A stretch of 64,000 nt of DNA, from assembly GCF_001279695.1 (NCBI RefSeq), contig NZ_LGDD01000339.1, forward strand, positions 167,194 through 231,193, written 5' to 3'. Below the pieces are notes generated by a model. That model did not search any database, was not told the DNA's origin, and saw only the letters and a program-made list of their open reading frames with translations. Both the position numbers and the translations under genes were made by a program. Numbering within the stretch: the stretch's first letter is position 1; each line of letters begins with the position of its first letter. Source of the DNA: Streptomyces sp. WM6378. Its GTDB lineage: Bacteria; Actinomycetota; Actinomycetes; Streptomycetales; Streptomycetaceae. Below, piece after piece: positions 55,026-63,232 of the stretch.

Positions 55026-56651
55026 GTGGACAATCCGATGCCGCCGCGGTATCGAATGCGGAGTGTGACGACGAAACTGAGCGGGCGGACCCGTACCTCA
55101 CTCGGCGCCCTGTGCGGGCTCCTCGCGGGCTGTGCGGCGCTGGCGGTGGCCGAGTTGGTGTCGGCCGCCGTCCGGCCGGAGGCCGGGCCGGTGGCCGCCG
55201 TCGGCGGGGCGGCCATCGACCGGACGCCGGTGACGCTCAAGGACTGGGCGATCCGTCACTTCGGGACGGACGACAAGCTCGTCCTGCAGATCGGCATCCT
55301 CGCCGTGCTCGCGGTCCTCGCCCTGTTCCTCGGGGTCCTTGCCCTGCGCCACCGGCGGGCCGGGGCCGCCGGGGTCCTCGCGTTCGGGGTCGTGGGGGCG
55401 CTGGCCGCCACCGGGCGCCCCGACTCGCACAGTGCGGTGGACGCGCTGCCGTCCGTGTTCGGCGCGGCCGCGGGCTCCATGCTCCTGTACTGGCTCGTCG
55501 GGCGCCTGCCCGGCGTACGACCGGGCACGCGGAGGGTTGCCGGGGACGAGGGCTGGGACCGGCGCGCGTTCGTCGTCGCGGCGACCGCGGCGGCTGCCGC
55601 GTCCGCCGCCGCGGGGCTGCTCGGCCGCGTACTGAACTCAAGCGGTGAGAGAGCGGACGCCTCCCGCGCCAAGGTCGTCCTGCCCCGCCCGGCCTCACCC
55701 GCCGCCCCCGTCCCGAAGGCCGCCTACCTCCAACTCCCGGGTCTGAGCCCGCTGTTCACCCCGAACTCCGACTTCTACCGGGTCGACACGGCCCTCATCG
55801 TCCCGAAGGTGGACGCCACCACCTGGCGGCTGAAGATCCACGGCGAGGGGGTCACGACCCCTCGCACGGTCACCTTCGACGACCTCGTCCAGGGCCGGGC
55901 GGGCGAGCTGATCGAGCGGGACATCACGTTGGCGTGCGTGTCCAACGAGGTGGGCGGTCCCTATGTGGGCAACGCCCGCTGGATCGGCGTACGCCTCGCC
56001 GACCTCCTCAAGGAGTGCGGCGTGCGCCCGCCTTCGCGCGGCGGGCCCGCCGATCAGCTGGTGGCCCGGTCGGTGGACGGGGTGACGATCGGCAGCCCGG
56101 TCGAGGCGGTCCTCGACGGCCGGGACGCGATGCTCGCCATCGGCATGAACGGTCAGCCCCTGCCCTTCGCCCACGGCTTTCCGGTACGGATGGTGGTGCC
56201 CGGCCTGTACGGATACGTGTCCGCGTGCAAGTGGATCGAGGACATCGAGCTGACCACGTTCGCCGCGTACGACGCGTACTGGGTGCAGCGGTCCTGGTCG
56301 CAGCAGGCCCCGGTCAAGACGCAGTCCCGCATCGACACCCCCAGGACGCCCGCCCGGGTCAAACGGGGCACGGTCATGGTCGCGGGGGTGGCCTGGGCGC
56401 AGCACCGGGGCATCGAGCGCGTCGAGGTGCGCGTCGACGACGGGCCCTGGCAGCAGGCGAACCTGGCGGCCCAGGACAGCGTCGACACCTGGCGCCTGTG
56501 GTCCTTCCCCTGGCAGGCCACCGCCCTCGGCAACCACACCCTGACCGTACGGGCCACCGACGGCACGGGCGTGACCCAGACCGAGGAGCGCACCCCGACC
56601 GTCCCGAACGGGGCGACGGGCTGGCACTCGGTCGGGGTCACCGTCGCCTGA
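55026..56651 (+). CDS. Membrane-anchored molybdopterin oxidoreductase (sulfite-oxidase / YedY family)
   Basis: A 541-aa protein. Four or five membrane helices occupy residues about 20-190 (for example LVLQIGILAVLAVLALFLGVLAL). The extracytoplasmic catalytic domain (about 235-440) carries the molybdenum-ligand cysteine in ITLACVSNEVGGPYVGNARWIGV, and MVVPGLYGYVSACKWIEDIEL. A C-terminal Mo-co dimerisation domain ends near VTVA. Such enzymes reduce or oxidise sulfoxides, sulfite or related compounds outside the cell; the substrate and electron partner are unknown. GTG 55026 is used; ATG 55038 and ATG 55056 are alternatives. A hairpin at about 54997-55020 separates it from the previous gene. Confidence 0.9.
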   Translation: MDNPMPPRYRMRSVTTKLSGRTRTSLGALCGLLAGCAALAVAELVSAAVRPEAGPVAAVGGAAIDRTPVTLKDWAIRHFGTDDKLVLQIGILAVLAVLALFLGVLALRHRRAGAAGVLAFGVVGALAATGRPDSHSAVDALPSVFGAAAGSMLLYWLVGRLPGVRPGTRRVAGDEGWDRRAFVVAATAAAAASAAAGLLGRVLNSSGERADASRAKVVLPRPASPAAPVPKAAYLQLPGLSPLFTPNSDFYRVDTALIVPKVDATTWRLKIHGEGVTTPRTVTFDDLVQGRAGELIERDITLACVSNEVGGPYVGNARWIGVRLADLLKECGVRPPSRGGPADQLVARSVDGVTIGSPVEAVLDGRDAMLAIGMNGQPLPFAHGFPVRMVVPGLYGYVSACKWIEDIELTTFAAYDAYWVQRSWSQQAPVKTQSRIDTPRTPARVKRGTVMVAGVAWAQHRGIERVEVRVDDGPWQQANLAAQDSVDTWRLWSFPWQATALGNHTLTVRATDGTGVTQTEERTPTVPNGATGWHSVGVTVA

Positions 56652-56679
56652 GCCCAAGGCGCACGGGCCGCGTGCCGGC

Positions 56680-58281
56680 TCAGCGGTGGGCGTACCGCTT
56701 CAGGAAGTTCGCCCAGTCCACTTCGAGTTTCCACTGGAGCGACGCCTTGGGGCTGGCGGCGAGCAAGGTGCGGCAGGCGGCGCTCGGCAGCCGGTGCGCG
56801 TCGGGCGTGTCCTTCTCGCAGGGAGCGGCGAACGCGCCGTAGCTGTCCTGCTCCTTCCACAGGTTCCGGCCCTCGATGAAGCCGTGGTCCAGCGAGGCGC
56901 GCGCGAGGGTGCGCAGCTGCGTGACGGTCAACTGCTGGTCGGTGACGGCCAGTTGGAAGACCGCGGTCAGGTCGCTGCGGCTGACGCCGGGGTCGTCGGT
57001 GGCCAGGGCGACCGGGACGCCCGCGTCGAGGTAGCTGCGCAGCGGGTGCCGGACGCCGCTGACGCGGAGGATCTGGGCGTTGCTGATGAGCGGTGCCTCG
57101 ACGAGGACGTGCTGCTTCCGCATCCGTTCGGCCAGCGCTTCGGGGTCCTTCTCGTCGGCGAAGTCGACGCCGTGGCCGATCCGGTCGGCGCCGGCCACGG
57201 CGACGGCCTCGTTGATGTGGAAGGTCAGGTCGCGTCCGCCGACCCCGTTGAGACCTTCGACGAGTTCGCCGGCATGCAGGCTGACCCGCACCTTCGGGGC
57301 GAGGGACTTGAGGAAGCCGACCATCTTCATGTGCAGGGTGTAGTCCCGCAGCGCGACGGGCGCGTCCTCCGGCTGCACCATGTTCACGCCGACAACTCCG
57401 CCGAGGTGTCGGCGTACGAGCTCGAAGCCGAGGATCTGCTGGGCGAACACATGGCGGGGGTCCTGGGCGCGCAGCACCTGGTAGTCGAAGCGGATCGCGA
57501 CCCGGCAGGCCTCCGGGGCAGCCCCGGAGTCGCAGCCGAGCTTCTTGCGGTAGTCGCGGACGCCGCGGTCGGTGTCGTCCGCCGCCTGCCGGACCAGCGC
57601 CTCGAACCGCGGGTTCGCCGTCAGCGTGGCATGGAACCGCGCGAAGTCGTCGGGACCGGGATCCTTGGGGAGGATGCGGTCGACGAGCTGGTTCAGCGGG
57701 CCGGCCTCCGGCGTGGTCAGGGTCTCCAGGTAGCTGCTGTGTTCCTTGGCGGCGGCGCGGGCCACTTCGGCGAGCATGTCCGCATCGTGACCGTTCTCGG
57801 CCTCGTCGAACTTCCCGAAGGTGTCGAAGAAGTGGTCGTGTCCGGGCTGTGGGTCACCGTCGGGTGGCAGCACGAACCCCTGCATCGACCACGCCTCGAT
57901 CACCTGCTGCCGGAACGGGCCCGGAGCCACGGCGTCCCGTGCCGGGCGCTGTCCGGCCGCGCAGGGCTGGGGCCCGGGTGTGACGACGTAGCTCGTGGTG
58001 TCGATGCACTTGCCGTCCCGCGCCGCGTATCCGATCAGCGACTCCGGGCGCACCGCGCCGCCCAGGTGGTGATGCAGATCCGCGCCCTTGGGCAGCTCCG
58101 TCAGGAAGCTCCTGAGCTCGCTCGGGGAGTCCGCTATTCGCCCCAAGTAGGCCTGGACGCGGGCCTGTTCACGGACGCCCGGGTCGGGTGGGGCGGCGGC
58201 CGCGGGCAGCACCCCAGCGGCCACTCCCAGTGCCGTGAGACCGGCCAGGACCGGCCACCGGGTTCCGTGCCTCTTGCGCAT
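56680..58281 (-). CDS. Secreted adenosine deaminase family protein (ADGF-like)
   Basis: A 533-aa exported metal-dependent deaminase. The signal peptide is MRKRHGTRWPVLAGLTALG... ending near AAAA. The zinc ligands are HxH in GADLHHHLGG, His in VSLHAGE (with the catalytic Glu), and Asp in ALATDDPGVSRSDL. RIGHGVDF supplies the further conserved His. The 100-residue insertion between the first two motifs (DTTSYVVTPGPQPC onward) is typical of secreted ADGF/CECR1-like forms rather than housekeeping Add (about 340 aa). It would convert extracellular adenosine to inosine. GAGAGGAACGGAAC precedes ATG 58281. It lies downstream of a TetR gene. Confidence 0.93.
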   Translation of the reverse strand: MRKRHGTRWPVLAGLTALGVAAGVLPAAAAPPDPGVREQARVQAYLGRIADSPSELRSFLTELPKGADLHHHLGGAVRPESLIGYAARDGKCIDTTSYVVTPGPQPCAAGQRPARDAVAPGPFRQQVIEAWSMQGFVLPPDGDPQPGHDHFFDTFGKFDEAENGHDADMLAEVARAAAKEHSSYLETLTTPEAGPLNQLVDRILPKDPGPDDFARFHATLTANPRFEALVRQAADDTDRGVRDYRKKLGCDSGAAPEACRVAIRFDYQVLRAQDPRHVFAQQILGFELVRRHLGGVVGVNMVQPEDAPVALRDYTLHMKMVGFLKSLAPKVRVSLHAGELVEGLNGVGGRDLTFHINEAVAVAGADRIGHGVDFADEKDPEALAERMRKQHVLVEAPLISNAQILRVSGVRHPLRSYLDAGVPVALATDDPGVSRSDLTAVFQLAVTDQQLTVTQLRTLARASLDHGFIEGRNLWKEQDSYGAFAAPCEKDTPDAHRLPSAACRTLLAASPKASLQWKLEVDWANFLKRYAHR

Positions 58282-58404
58282 GTTCCGTTCCTCTCGTCGT
58301 ACCTGGCGCTCCGCGCCGCATCCCTCGGCAGCGGCCGTTGGCCCCTCCCCGCCCAAGAGTCCCAGCACGCCCCGGGCGACCCACCCGAACCGGTCAACCT
58401 GGGC

Positions 58405-58977
58405 CTACGGCGTCCGAGGCAGCACCAGCCGCCAGAAGGTGCTCAGGAGCGGGGGCGCCGCCCAGGCGGGGTCCCGGCGCGCGAGCAACTCGAAGCCGGT
58501 GGTGGCGGCGACGATCAGGTCCGCCATGTCGCTCCGCTCGACGGGCTCGTCAGGGAAGTCCTGATCGGATGCCTCCGCGAGCAGGCGCCGCACGAAGTCC
58601 CGCCATTCGCGGCGCAGATCGAGGCCTCCTTCCCGCGCTCCCTCACCGCTCAGCTTCAGGCCCGCGCGGGACACGACGTCGCGGCGCAGCTGGTCGGCGA
58701 GCGCGTACGAGGTGTCGGTGAGCCGCTGCAGGGCGTTCGTGCCGGGTCGTTGCGCGTTCCGGGCCGCCCGGCGCAGCCGCACCGCCGCCGCCATCTCGAC
58801 GCTCGTCGCCACGTCGGCCTTGTTCGCGAAGTGGAAGTGGAGCGCTCCCACACTCACACCGGCGCCGGCGCTGATGTCCGCGAGTGTCGCAGGTACGTAT
58901 CCGTGCCGCTCGAAGGCTTCGGCCGCGGAGTGGATGAGTGCCTGGCGGGTGCGTACGGCACGATCTTGTGTGGCCAC
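58405..58977 (-). CDS. TetR regulator of the ScbR/ArpA gamma-butyrolactone-receptor type
   Basis: A 190-aa TetR-family protein whose DNA-binding end, ATQDRAVRTRQALIHSAAEAF, then LADISAGAGVSVGALHFHFANKADVA, closely follows the pattern of gamma-butyrolactone receptors (QDRAxRTRxxIL...GVxxGALYFHFxxKxxLA). It may bind a diffusible signal or, like pseudo-receptors, an antibiotic. GTG 58977 is selected by AGGAG seven bases upstream. It lies 44 bp downstream of the response-regulator gene on the same strand, so the three regulatory genes may be one transcript. No butenolide synthase (AfsA-type) gene is seen. Confidence 0.88.
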   Translation of the reverse strand: MATQDRAVRTRQALIHSAAEAFERHGYVPATLADISAGAGVSVGALHFHFANKADVATSVEMAAAVRLRRAARNAQRPGTNALQRLTDTSYALADQLRRDVVSRAGLKLSGEGAREGGLDLRREWRDFVRRLLAEASDQDFPDEPVERSDMADLIVAATTGFELLARRDPAWAAPPLLSTFWRLVLPRTP

Positions 58978-59021
58978 CGGGGGCTCCTGGTACAAGGGGT
59001 GTTCAACGTGCGGGAGTCGGG

Positions 59022-59681
59022 CTAGGGCTCGATGAGCCCGGCTCTTATGGCGTATCGGGTCAGTTCGAGGCGGTCGCGGAGACCGAGCTTCTGCAGGAGG
59101 TTGGCGCGGTGGCGCTCCACGGTCTTGCTGCTGATGACGAGGAGCTCGCCGATGTCCTTCGACGAGTACCCCTCGGCCACGAGCTTGAGGATCTCCTCCT
59201 CCCGCTCGGTGATCGCCCGGTCGGGCAGCGGCCGACCTTGGCGCAGGCGTTCCAGGTACTCGCGGATCAGTGTGTTCTCGGCCCCCGGGTACAGGAACGG
59301 CTCGTCGCGCACGGCGGCCCGGCAGGCCAGGACCAGGTCGCGGTCGGCGACCGTCTTGAGGACGTAGCCGCAGGCCCCGGCCTTGAGGGCTTCGAAGAAG
59401 TACTGCTCGTTGTGATACATCGTCAGAATCAGGATGCGCAGGTCCGGTTGGAGCCGGGACAGTTCGCGCGCGGCCTGGAGTCCGGTCTGGCGGGGCATCG
59501 CGATGTCGAGGATGGCGAGGTCGACGGGTGTGTCGCGGGCCAGACGGACGGCTTCGGCTCCGTTGTCGGCCTCGGCGACCACGGTGAGGTCCGGCTCACT
59601 GTCGAGGATGAGCCGTACGCCTCGGCGTACCAGGGCGTGGTCGTCGGCGAGCAGGATTCGGGTCCGGTCCGGTGTCGTCAT
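59022..59681 (-). CDS. NarL/FixJ-family response regulator
   Basis: A 219-aa response regulator. The receiver domain (1-125) has acidic pocket Asp13/Asp14, phosphoacceptor Asp59 in LAILDIAMPRQTG, and the Lys of GYVLKTV. The LuxR-type HTH (about 150-215) has ITEREEEILKLVAEGYSSKDIGELLVISSKTVERHRANLLQKLGL. The start codon overlaps the stop of the sensor kinase gene (ATGA, 59678-59681), so the two are coupled. Targets are unknown; the divergent toxin-like gene and the downstream TetR gene are candidates. Confidence 0.95.
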   Translation of the reverse strand: MTTPDRTRILLADDHALVRRGVRLILDSEPDLTVVAEADNGAEAVRLARDTPVDLAILDIAMPRQTGLQAARELSRLQPDLRILILTMYHNEQYFFEALKAGACGYVLKTVADRDLVLACRAAVRDEPFLYPGAENTLIREYLERLRQGRPLPDRAITEREEEILKLVAEGYSSKDIGELLVISSKTVERHRANLLQKLGLRDRLELTRYAIRAGLIEP

Positions 59682-60637
59682 GCGGCGCTCCCTGCCATGG
59701 TGGCGATGGCCAGGCGGACTTCGGTGCCGCCGCCCGGTCCGGAGCCGAACGACAGCTCCGCGCCCGTCAGCAGCGCGCGTTCGCGCATGCCGCGCATGCC
59801 GTTGCCCTCCGGGGCCCGCCCGGTGCCGGTCCCGTTGTCCCTGATGCGCAGCTCGACCACCCCGGCACGGCCACCGCGCAGTCGTATCTCCGCCTGGGTC
59901 GCGGCCGAGTGGCGCGCCAGGTTGGTGAGGGCTTCTTGGGCGATCCGGTAGAGGACGAGCTCGCTGTCGGGATCCAGGGGTGGCAGGCCCCGGTCGATGC
60001 GGTGGCGTACGGCGAGGCCCGGCACGGTGAATTCGGCGGCCAGGGCGCGCAGGGCGCTGGCGAGGCCGAGCTCTTCGAGCAGCCCGGGGCGCAGGCGCCG
60101 CGCGATGCGGCGGATCTCGTCCAGGCCGGCGCGGGTGGTCTCCTGCGCGAGGTGGAGTTCTTCACCGAGGGCGGCGGGCGCCCGGTCGGCCGCGTGCTTC
60201 AGCTGGAGCAGCACGGCGGTGAGGGTCTGACCGACCTCGTCGTGCAACTCCCTTGCCACGCGCTGCCGTTCGGCCTCCTGGGCGCTCAGGATGCGGGCGC
60301 TGCTGATGGCTCGCTCGGATTCGAGGCGGTCGAGCATGGAGTTGAACGTCCTCGTCAGGTCGGCGACTTCCCCGGTTCCGACGACTTCCGGGCGTGCCTC
60401 GCGGCGGGTCAGATCGGCCGTCGTCATGGCCTGCGAGAGCCGCTTGAGAGGGGCCAGCCCGAAGAATCGGACGAGGAGCGCGTTGACCACCAGCATCACG
60501 GCGACACCGGACACCACCACCTCGGCCTCACCGAGCCGCACATGCTTCGAGACGGTGACATACGGCCCGAGCAGCAGCGCCATGGCCACGATGACCACGG
60601 CGGCGTTCAGCAGAAAGATGCGCCAGAACAGCGACAT
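59678..60637 (-). CDS. Membrane sensor histidine kinase (NarX/HPK7-like)
   Basis: A 319-aa kinase. TM1 (about 7-27) and TM2 (about 40-58) leave only a very short outer loop, so sensing may be intramembrane. A HAMP segment (about 60-115) leads to the HisKA_3 box with His132 in RVARELHDEVGQTL. The ATPase part has the N box EALTNLARHSAATQ and G boxes DNGTGTG and GGGTEVRLAI. GAGAGGACC precedes ATG 60637. It is coupled to the response regulator. Its upstream region, shared with the secreted toxin-like gene, contains a GTATGG-n7-CCATAC repeat. Confidence 0.94.
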   Translation of the reverse strand: MSLFWRIFLLNAAVVIVAMALLLGPYVTVSKHVRLGEAEVVVSGVAVMLVVNALLVRFFGLAPLKRLSQAMTTADLTRREARPEVVGTGEVADLTRTFNSMLDRLESERAISSARILSAQEAERQRVARELHDEVGQTLTAVLLQLKHAADRAPAALGEELHLAQETTRAGLDEIRRIARRLRPGLLEELGLASALRALAAEFTVPGLAVRHRIDRGLPPLDPDSELVLYRIAQEALTNLARHSAATQAEIRLRGGRAGVVELRIRDNGTGTGRAPEGNGMRGMRERALLTGAELSFGSGPGGGTEVRLAIATMAGSAA

Positions 60638-60741
60638 CGCCGGTCCTCTCATTGCTCCGCGAACTGCCTTCCCTCCGTGGCTCCGGGCACAATGCCGCCT
60701 ACCTGGGCTGAACATGCTGGTCAGGGAAGTCTCCGTAATCG

Positions 60742-60760
60742 GTATGGGTCACGTCCATAC
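60742..60760. promoter_or_regulatory. Inverted repeat between the kinase gene and the toxin-like gene
   Basis: GTATGG (60742-60747) and CCATAC (60755-60760) pair perfectly with a 7-bp spacer. The repeat lies 105 bp from the kinase start and 141 bp from the toxin-like gene start, so it could control either. Confidence 0.45.
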
Positions 60761-60901
60761 ATGCTGACACCCATTTCCCCGCTCGCTCCAACGCGGGGTC
60801 AGGACCAAAGTCCCTATGCGGAACGGCTGTCAGTGGATTGCATGGCGTACCAAGGAAGTTGGCTTGTTTCACCCCGCACGGAACGAAGGGCTCCCCCGCT
60901 G

Positions 60902-61900
60902 ATGAGTCATGTATCCAGACGGCGCCTGCTAGCGCTGGCTCCCGCTGTCGGAGTGGCGACGGCCATTCCCGTATCGCTCACAACAGCGGCGCATGCCGCA
61001 CCTCGTCAGGGCAGCGCGAAAACGTCGGCGCGGCCCCTCCAGGAGATTACGGACGCGTGGGGGCGGTGGATGGCCCGCGAACGGTTCCCGGCGTCGAACG
61101 GCTGCCGCTTCACCGCGTCCACCGATTACGCGAAGCAGAGCTTCCTCAACGACTACCACCGGCATCAGGTCGGCGCGAAGTACCGGGACATCATCTACGA
61201 CGCGAATGCGCCATCCCCCGTTCCGGGACAGGTCAGTTCGGTGGCCACCAACTACCGCAATGGAACCGCGGTGGAGCAGACCGTCACCTACAAGCAGAGC
61301 AAGACGACCGAGCAGGATCTGCGGATCTCGGTCACCGAATCGCTGAAGATCGGCGTGAGCGTGGAGGTGTCGGCGGAGATTCCGGCGGTCGCCAAGGTCA
61401 GCGAGACGACGTCGATCGAGGCGAGCCTGTCCTCGACGCAGGAGTTCACGCACAAGGAGACGCAGACCTGGAGCGTCGATCTCCCGCTGCGGATACCGCC
61501 CAAATCGGTGGTCGAGGCGACGCTGGTGGTCGGGACGCAGAAGTACGACATCGACTGGACGGCGACGGTCACGCTGCGGGGCAACGTCGCGATCTGGTTC
61601 AACGAAAAGGTCGACCTCAACCAGGACGGAGATCGCCACTGGCTGTGGTTCGTGCCGATCGAGCAGGTGTTCCGGGACTGCCGGCAGCACCAGGTCATCG
61701 ACACACCTGGATACGAGGTCATCGCGGACGGCGTGAATGCGTTCGCCAGTGGCACGTTCAGCGGGGGCCAGGGCGTGTCGCTGAACGTGAATGCCGACCA
61801 GAAACCGCTCGACTCCCGCCAACGCCGCAGCGTGGATTCCCGCACGATCCCGATCCCGCTCGCCCCGAACGGAAATCGAGTGGCCGTCTCCGGTAACTGA
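60902..61900 (+). CDS. Secreted ETX/MTX2-type (aerolysin-like) beta-pore-forming protein
   Basis: A 332-aa exported protein. The signal MSHVSRRRLLALAPAVGV is Tat-like and is cleaved near AHA. The core is the pore-forming module of the ETX/MTX2 group. Long Ser/Thr-alternating strands (VEQTVTYKQSKTTEQDLRIS, SLKIGVSVEVSAEIPAVA, SETTSIEASLSSTQEFTHKE) are followed by the typical closing strands WSVDLPLRIPPKSVVEATLV and YDIDWTATVTLRGNVAIWF. Such proteins oligomerise and insert a beta barrel into target membranes. The N-terminal about 90 residues probably form the receptor-binding part. The closing arm NADQKPLDSRQRR resembles a cleavable activation tail. It stands alone, divergent from a two-component system. 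Confidence 0.85.
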   Translation: MSHVSRRRLLALAPAVGVATAIPVSLTTAAHAAPRQGSAKTSARPLQEITDAWGRWMARERFPASNGCRFTASTDYAKQSFLNDYHRHQVGAKYRDIIYDANAPSPVPGQVSSVATNYRNGTAVEQTVTYKQSKTTEQDLRISVTESLKIGVSVEVSAEIPAVAKVSETTSIEASLSSTQEFTHKETQTWSVDLPLRIPPKSVVEATLVVGTQKYDIDWTATVTLRGNVAIWFNEKVDLNQDGDRHWLWFVPIEQVFRDCRQHQVIDTPGYEVIADGVNAFASGTFSGGQGVSLNVNADQKPLDSRQRRSVDSRTIPIPLAPNGNRVAVSGN

Positions 61901-62000
61901 GACACCGGCGGGCCCGACTTGGCGACACCGCGCAGCTGCGGGCCGGCACCACAGGACGAGTTCAATAAGGTGAGTCCGATCCCGGGAAAGGGGCGGTCTC

Positions 62001-62723
62001 ATGGCAGAGGTGCGAGTGCTGGCGCTTGATTTCGTCGGCACGCTGGCGGGTCACGGCCCGGCGGCTGACGGCCGGTTGATCGCCGAGGTTCTGCGGGACC
62101 TGCCGGGGACGGTGGTCCCCGACGACTTCCCCACCCGATTCGACAACGCGACCCGGCGGCTGAGGGAGGCCGACCGCGCACGGGAGGTACGCAGCACCTT
62201 CGCGACGCGCCTGCGCCGCGCCGCCCAGGACAGCGGCGCAGGCATCCCTGACCTGCGGCTCGCGACGGAAGCGGTGTTCACGGCGCTGCCCGACGCAAGG
62301 ATCGACCCCGAGGCGGCAGGGGCGCTGCGGGACCTGCACAGGGCCGGCCTGACGTGCGTCCTCGCCTCGAACACGGACCGCCCCGAGCGGGTCCGCCGCC
62401 AGACCCTGAAAGCGGCCGGAATCGCCGACTGCTTCAACGCGTTGGTGCTCTCCGGCACGCTGGGCATCCGCAAGCCGGATCCGCGCTTCTACGCCGCGGT
62501 GGCTTCGGCTGCGGGCTGCCCGTGCGAGGACATCCTGTTCGTGGGTGACAACCCGGAGAACGATGCGGTGGGGCCGCACAAGTACGGGATGTCGGCGGTG
62601 CTTGTCACGCCGGGGCCGCGACCGGCGGGGCTGCCGGCGGGGCTGCCGGCGGGGATCTCCACGGTCAGCCATCTGAGAGAGCTCGCGTCCCACCTCAACA
62701 ACCGCAGGGGGAAAGCGAGTTGA
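62001..62723 (+). CDS. HAD-superfamily hydrolase with altered motif I
   Basis: A 240-aa HAD protein. Motif I is VLALDFVGTLAG: nucleophile Asp10 is present, but the second position (normally Asp, the general acid of phosphatases) is Val12. The pattern resembles haloacid dehalogenases (DxYGT). Motif II is VLASNTDRPE, the Lys is in GIRKPDPRFY, and motif III is LFVGDNPENDAVGPHKYGM. A short LPAG repeat (GLPAGLPAG, 62629-62652) precedes the last helix and is probably slippage-generated. GGAAAGGGG lies upstream of ATG 62001. The substrate is unknown. Confidence 0.88.
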   Translation: MAEVRVLALDFVGTLAGHGPAADGRLIAEVLRDLPGTVVPDDFPTRFDNATRRLREADRAREVRSTFATRLRRAAQDSGAGIPDLRLATEAVFTALPDARIDPEAAGALRDLHRAGLTCVLASNTDRPERVRRQTLKAAGIADCFNALVLSGTLGIRKPDPRFYAAVASAAGCPCEDILFVGDNPENDAVGPHKYGMSAVLVTPGPRPAGLPAGLPAGISTVSHLRELASHLNNRRGKAS

Positions 62724-62742
62724 GAACTCCCTGCGCGATCGG

Positions 62743-63192
62743 TCACGCCCCGATGTCCTCATTCCACAATTCGGGATTCGCCGCGACGAACTCCCTCATC
62801 ATGGCCACGCATTCCGGATCGCCGAGCACCACGATCTCCACCCCGTGCCGGGCCAGCCATTCCTGACCGCCCCGGAACGTCTCGTCCTCCCCCACGACGA
62901 CGCGCGAGATGCCGAACTGCCGTACCAGGCCGCTGCAATACCAGCACGGGGACAGCGTGGTCACCATCGTCGTTCCCCGGTACGAACGCTGCCTTCCCGC
63001 ATTGCGGAACGCCGCCGTCTCCGCGTGCAGGGAAGGGTCGCCCTCCTGCACCCGGAGGTTGTGTCCGCGGCCCAGCACCGCCCCGTCCGCGCCGTAGAGC
63101 ACCGCGCCGATCGGGATGCCGCCCTCCGCGAGGCCCGCTCGGGCCTCCTCGACGGCTGCCGTCAGCCAGCGCCCGGCCAGTTGCCGTTCCAT
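62743..63192 (-). CDS. Zinc-dependent cytosine/nucleoside deaminase (yeast CD-like)
   Basis: A 149-aa CDA-fold deaminase. The zinc site is His56-Ala-Glu58 (SLHAETAAF) plus Cys83 and Cys86 in SPCWYCSGLV. The sequence around LSPCWYCSGLVRQFGI and the C-terminal NPELWNEDIGA resembles fungal cytosine deaminase (FCY1) more than bacterial TadA. It therefore probably deaminates cytosine or a related base. ATG 63192 gives the family length. It converges with the HAD gene, 19 bp from its stop, and follows the DHFR-like gene on the same strand by 40 bp, so the two may be co-transcribed. Confidence 0.92.
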   Translation of the reverse strand: MERQLAGRWLTAAVEEARAGLAEGGIPIGAVLYGADGAVLGRGHNLRVQEGDPSLHAETAAFRNAGRQRSYRGTTMVTTLSPCWYCSGLVRQFGISRVVVGEDETFRGGQEWLARHGVEIVVLGDPECVAMMREFVAANPELWNEDIGA

Positions 63193-63232
63193 GTTTCCCG
63201 TCCCGCCGTCGTCCGGTGCGTGCGCGTGCCGG

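Noticed and set aside
52900..55101. 733-codon minus-strand open frame
   Set aside because: It is antisense to the Tat-exported TIM-barrel protein, whose signal peptide and domain order support the plus strand.
56686..59025. 779-codon plus-strand open frame
   Set aside because: It is antisense to adenosine deaminase and the TetR gene, both with clear motifs.
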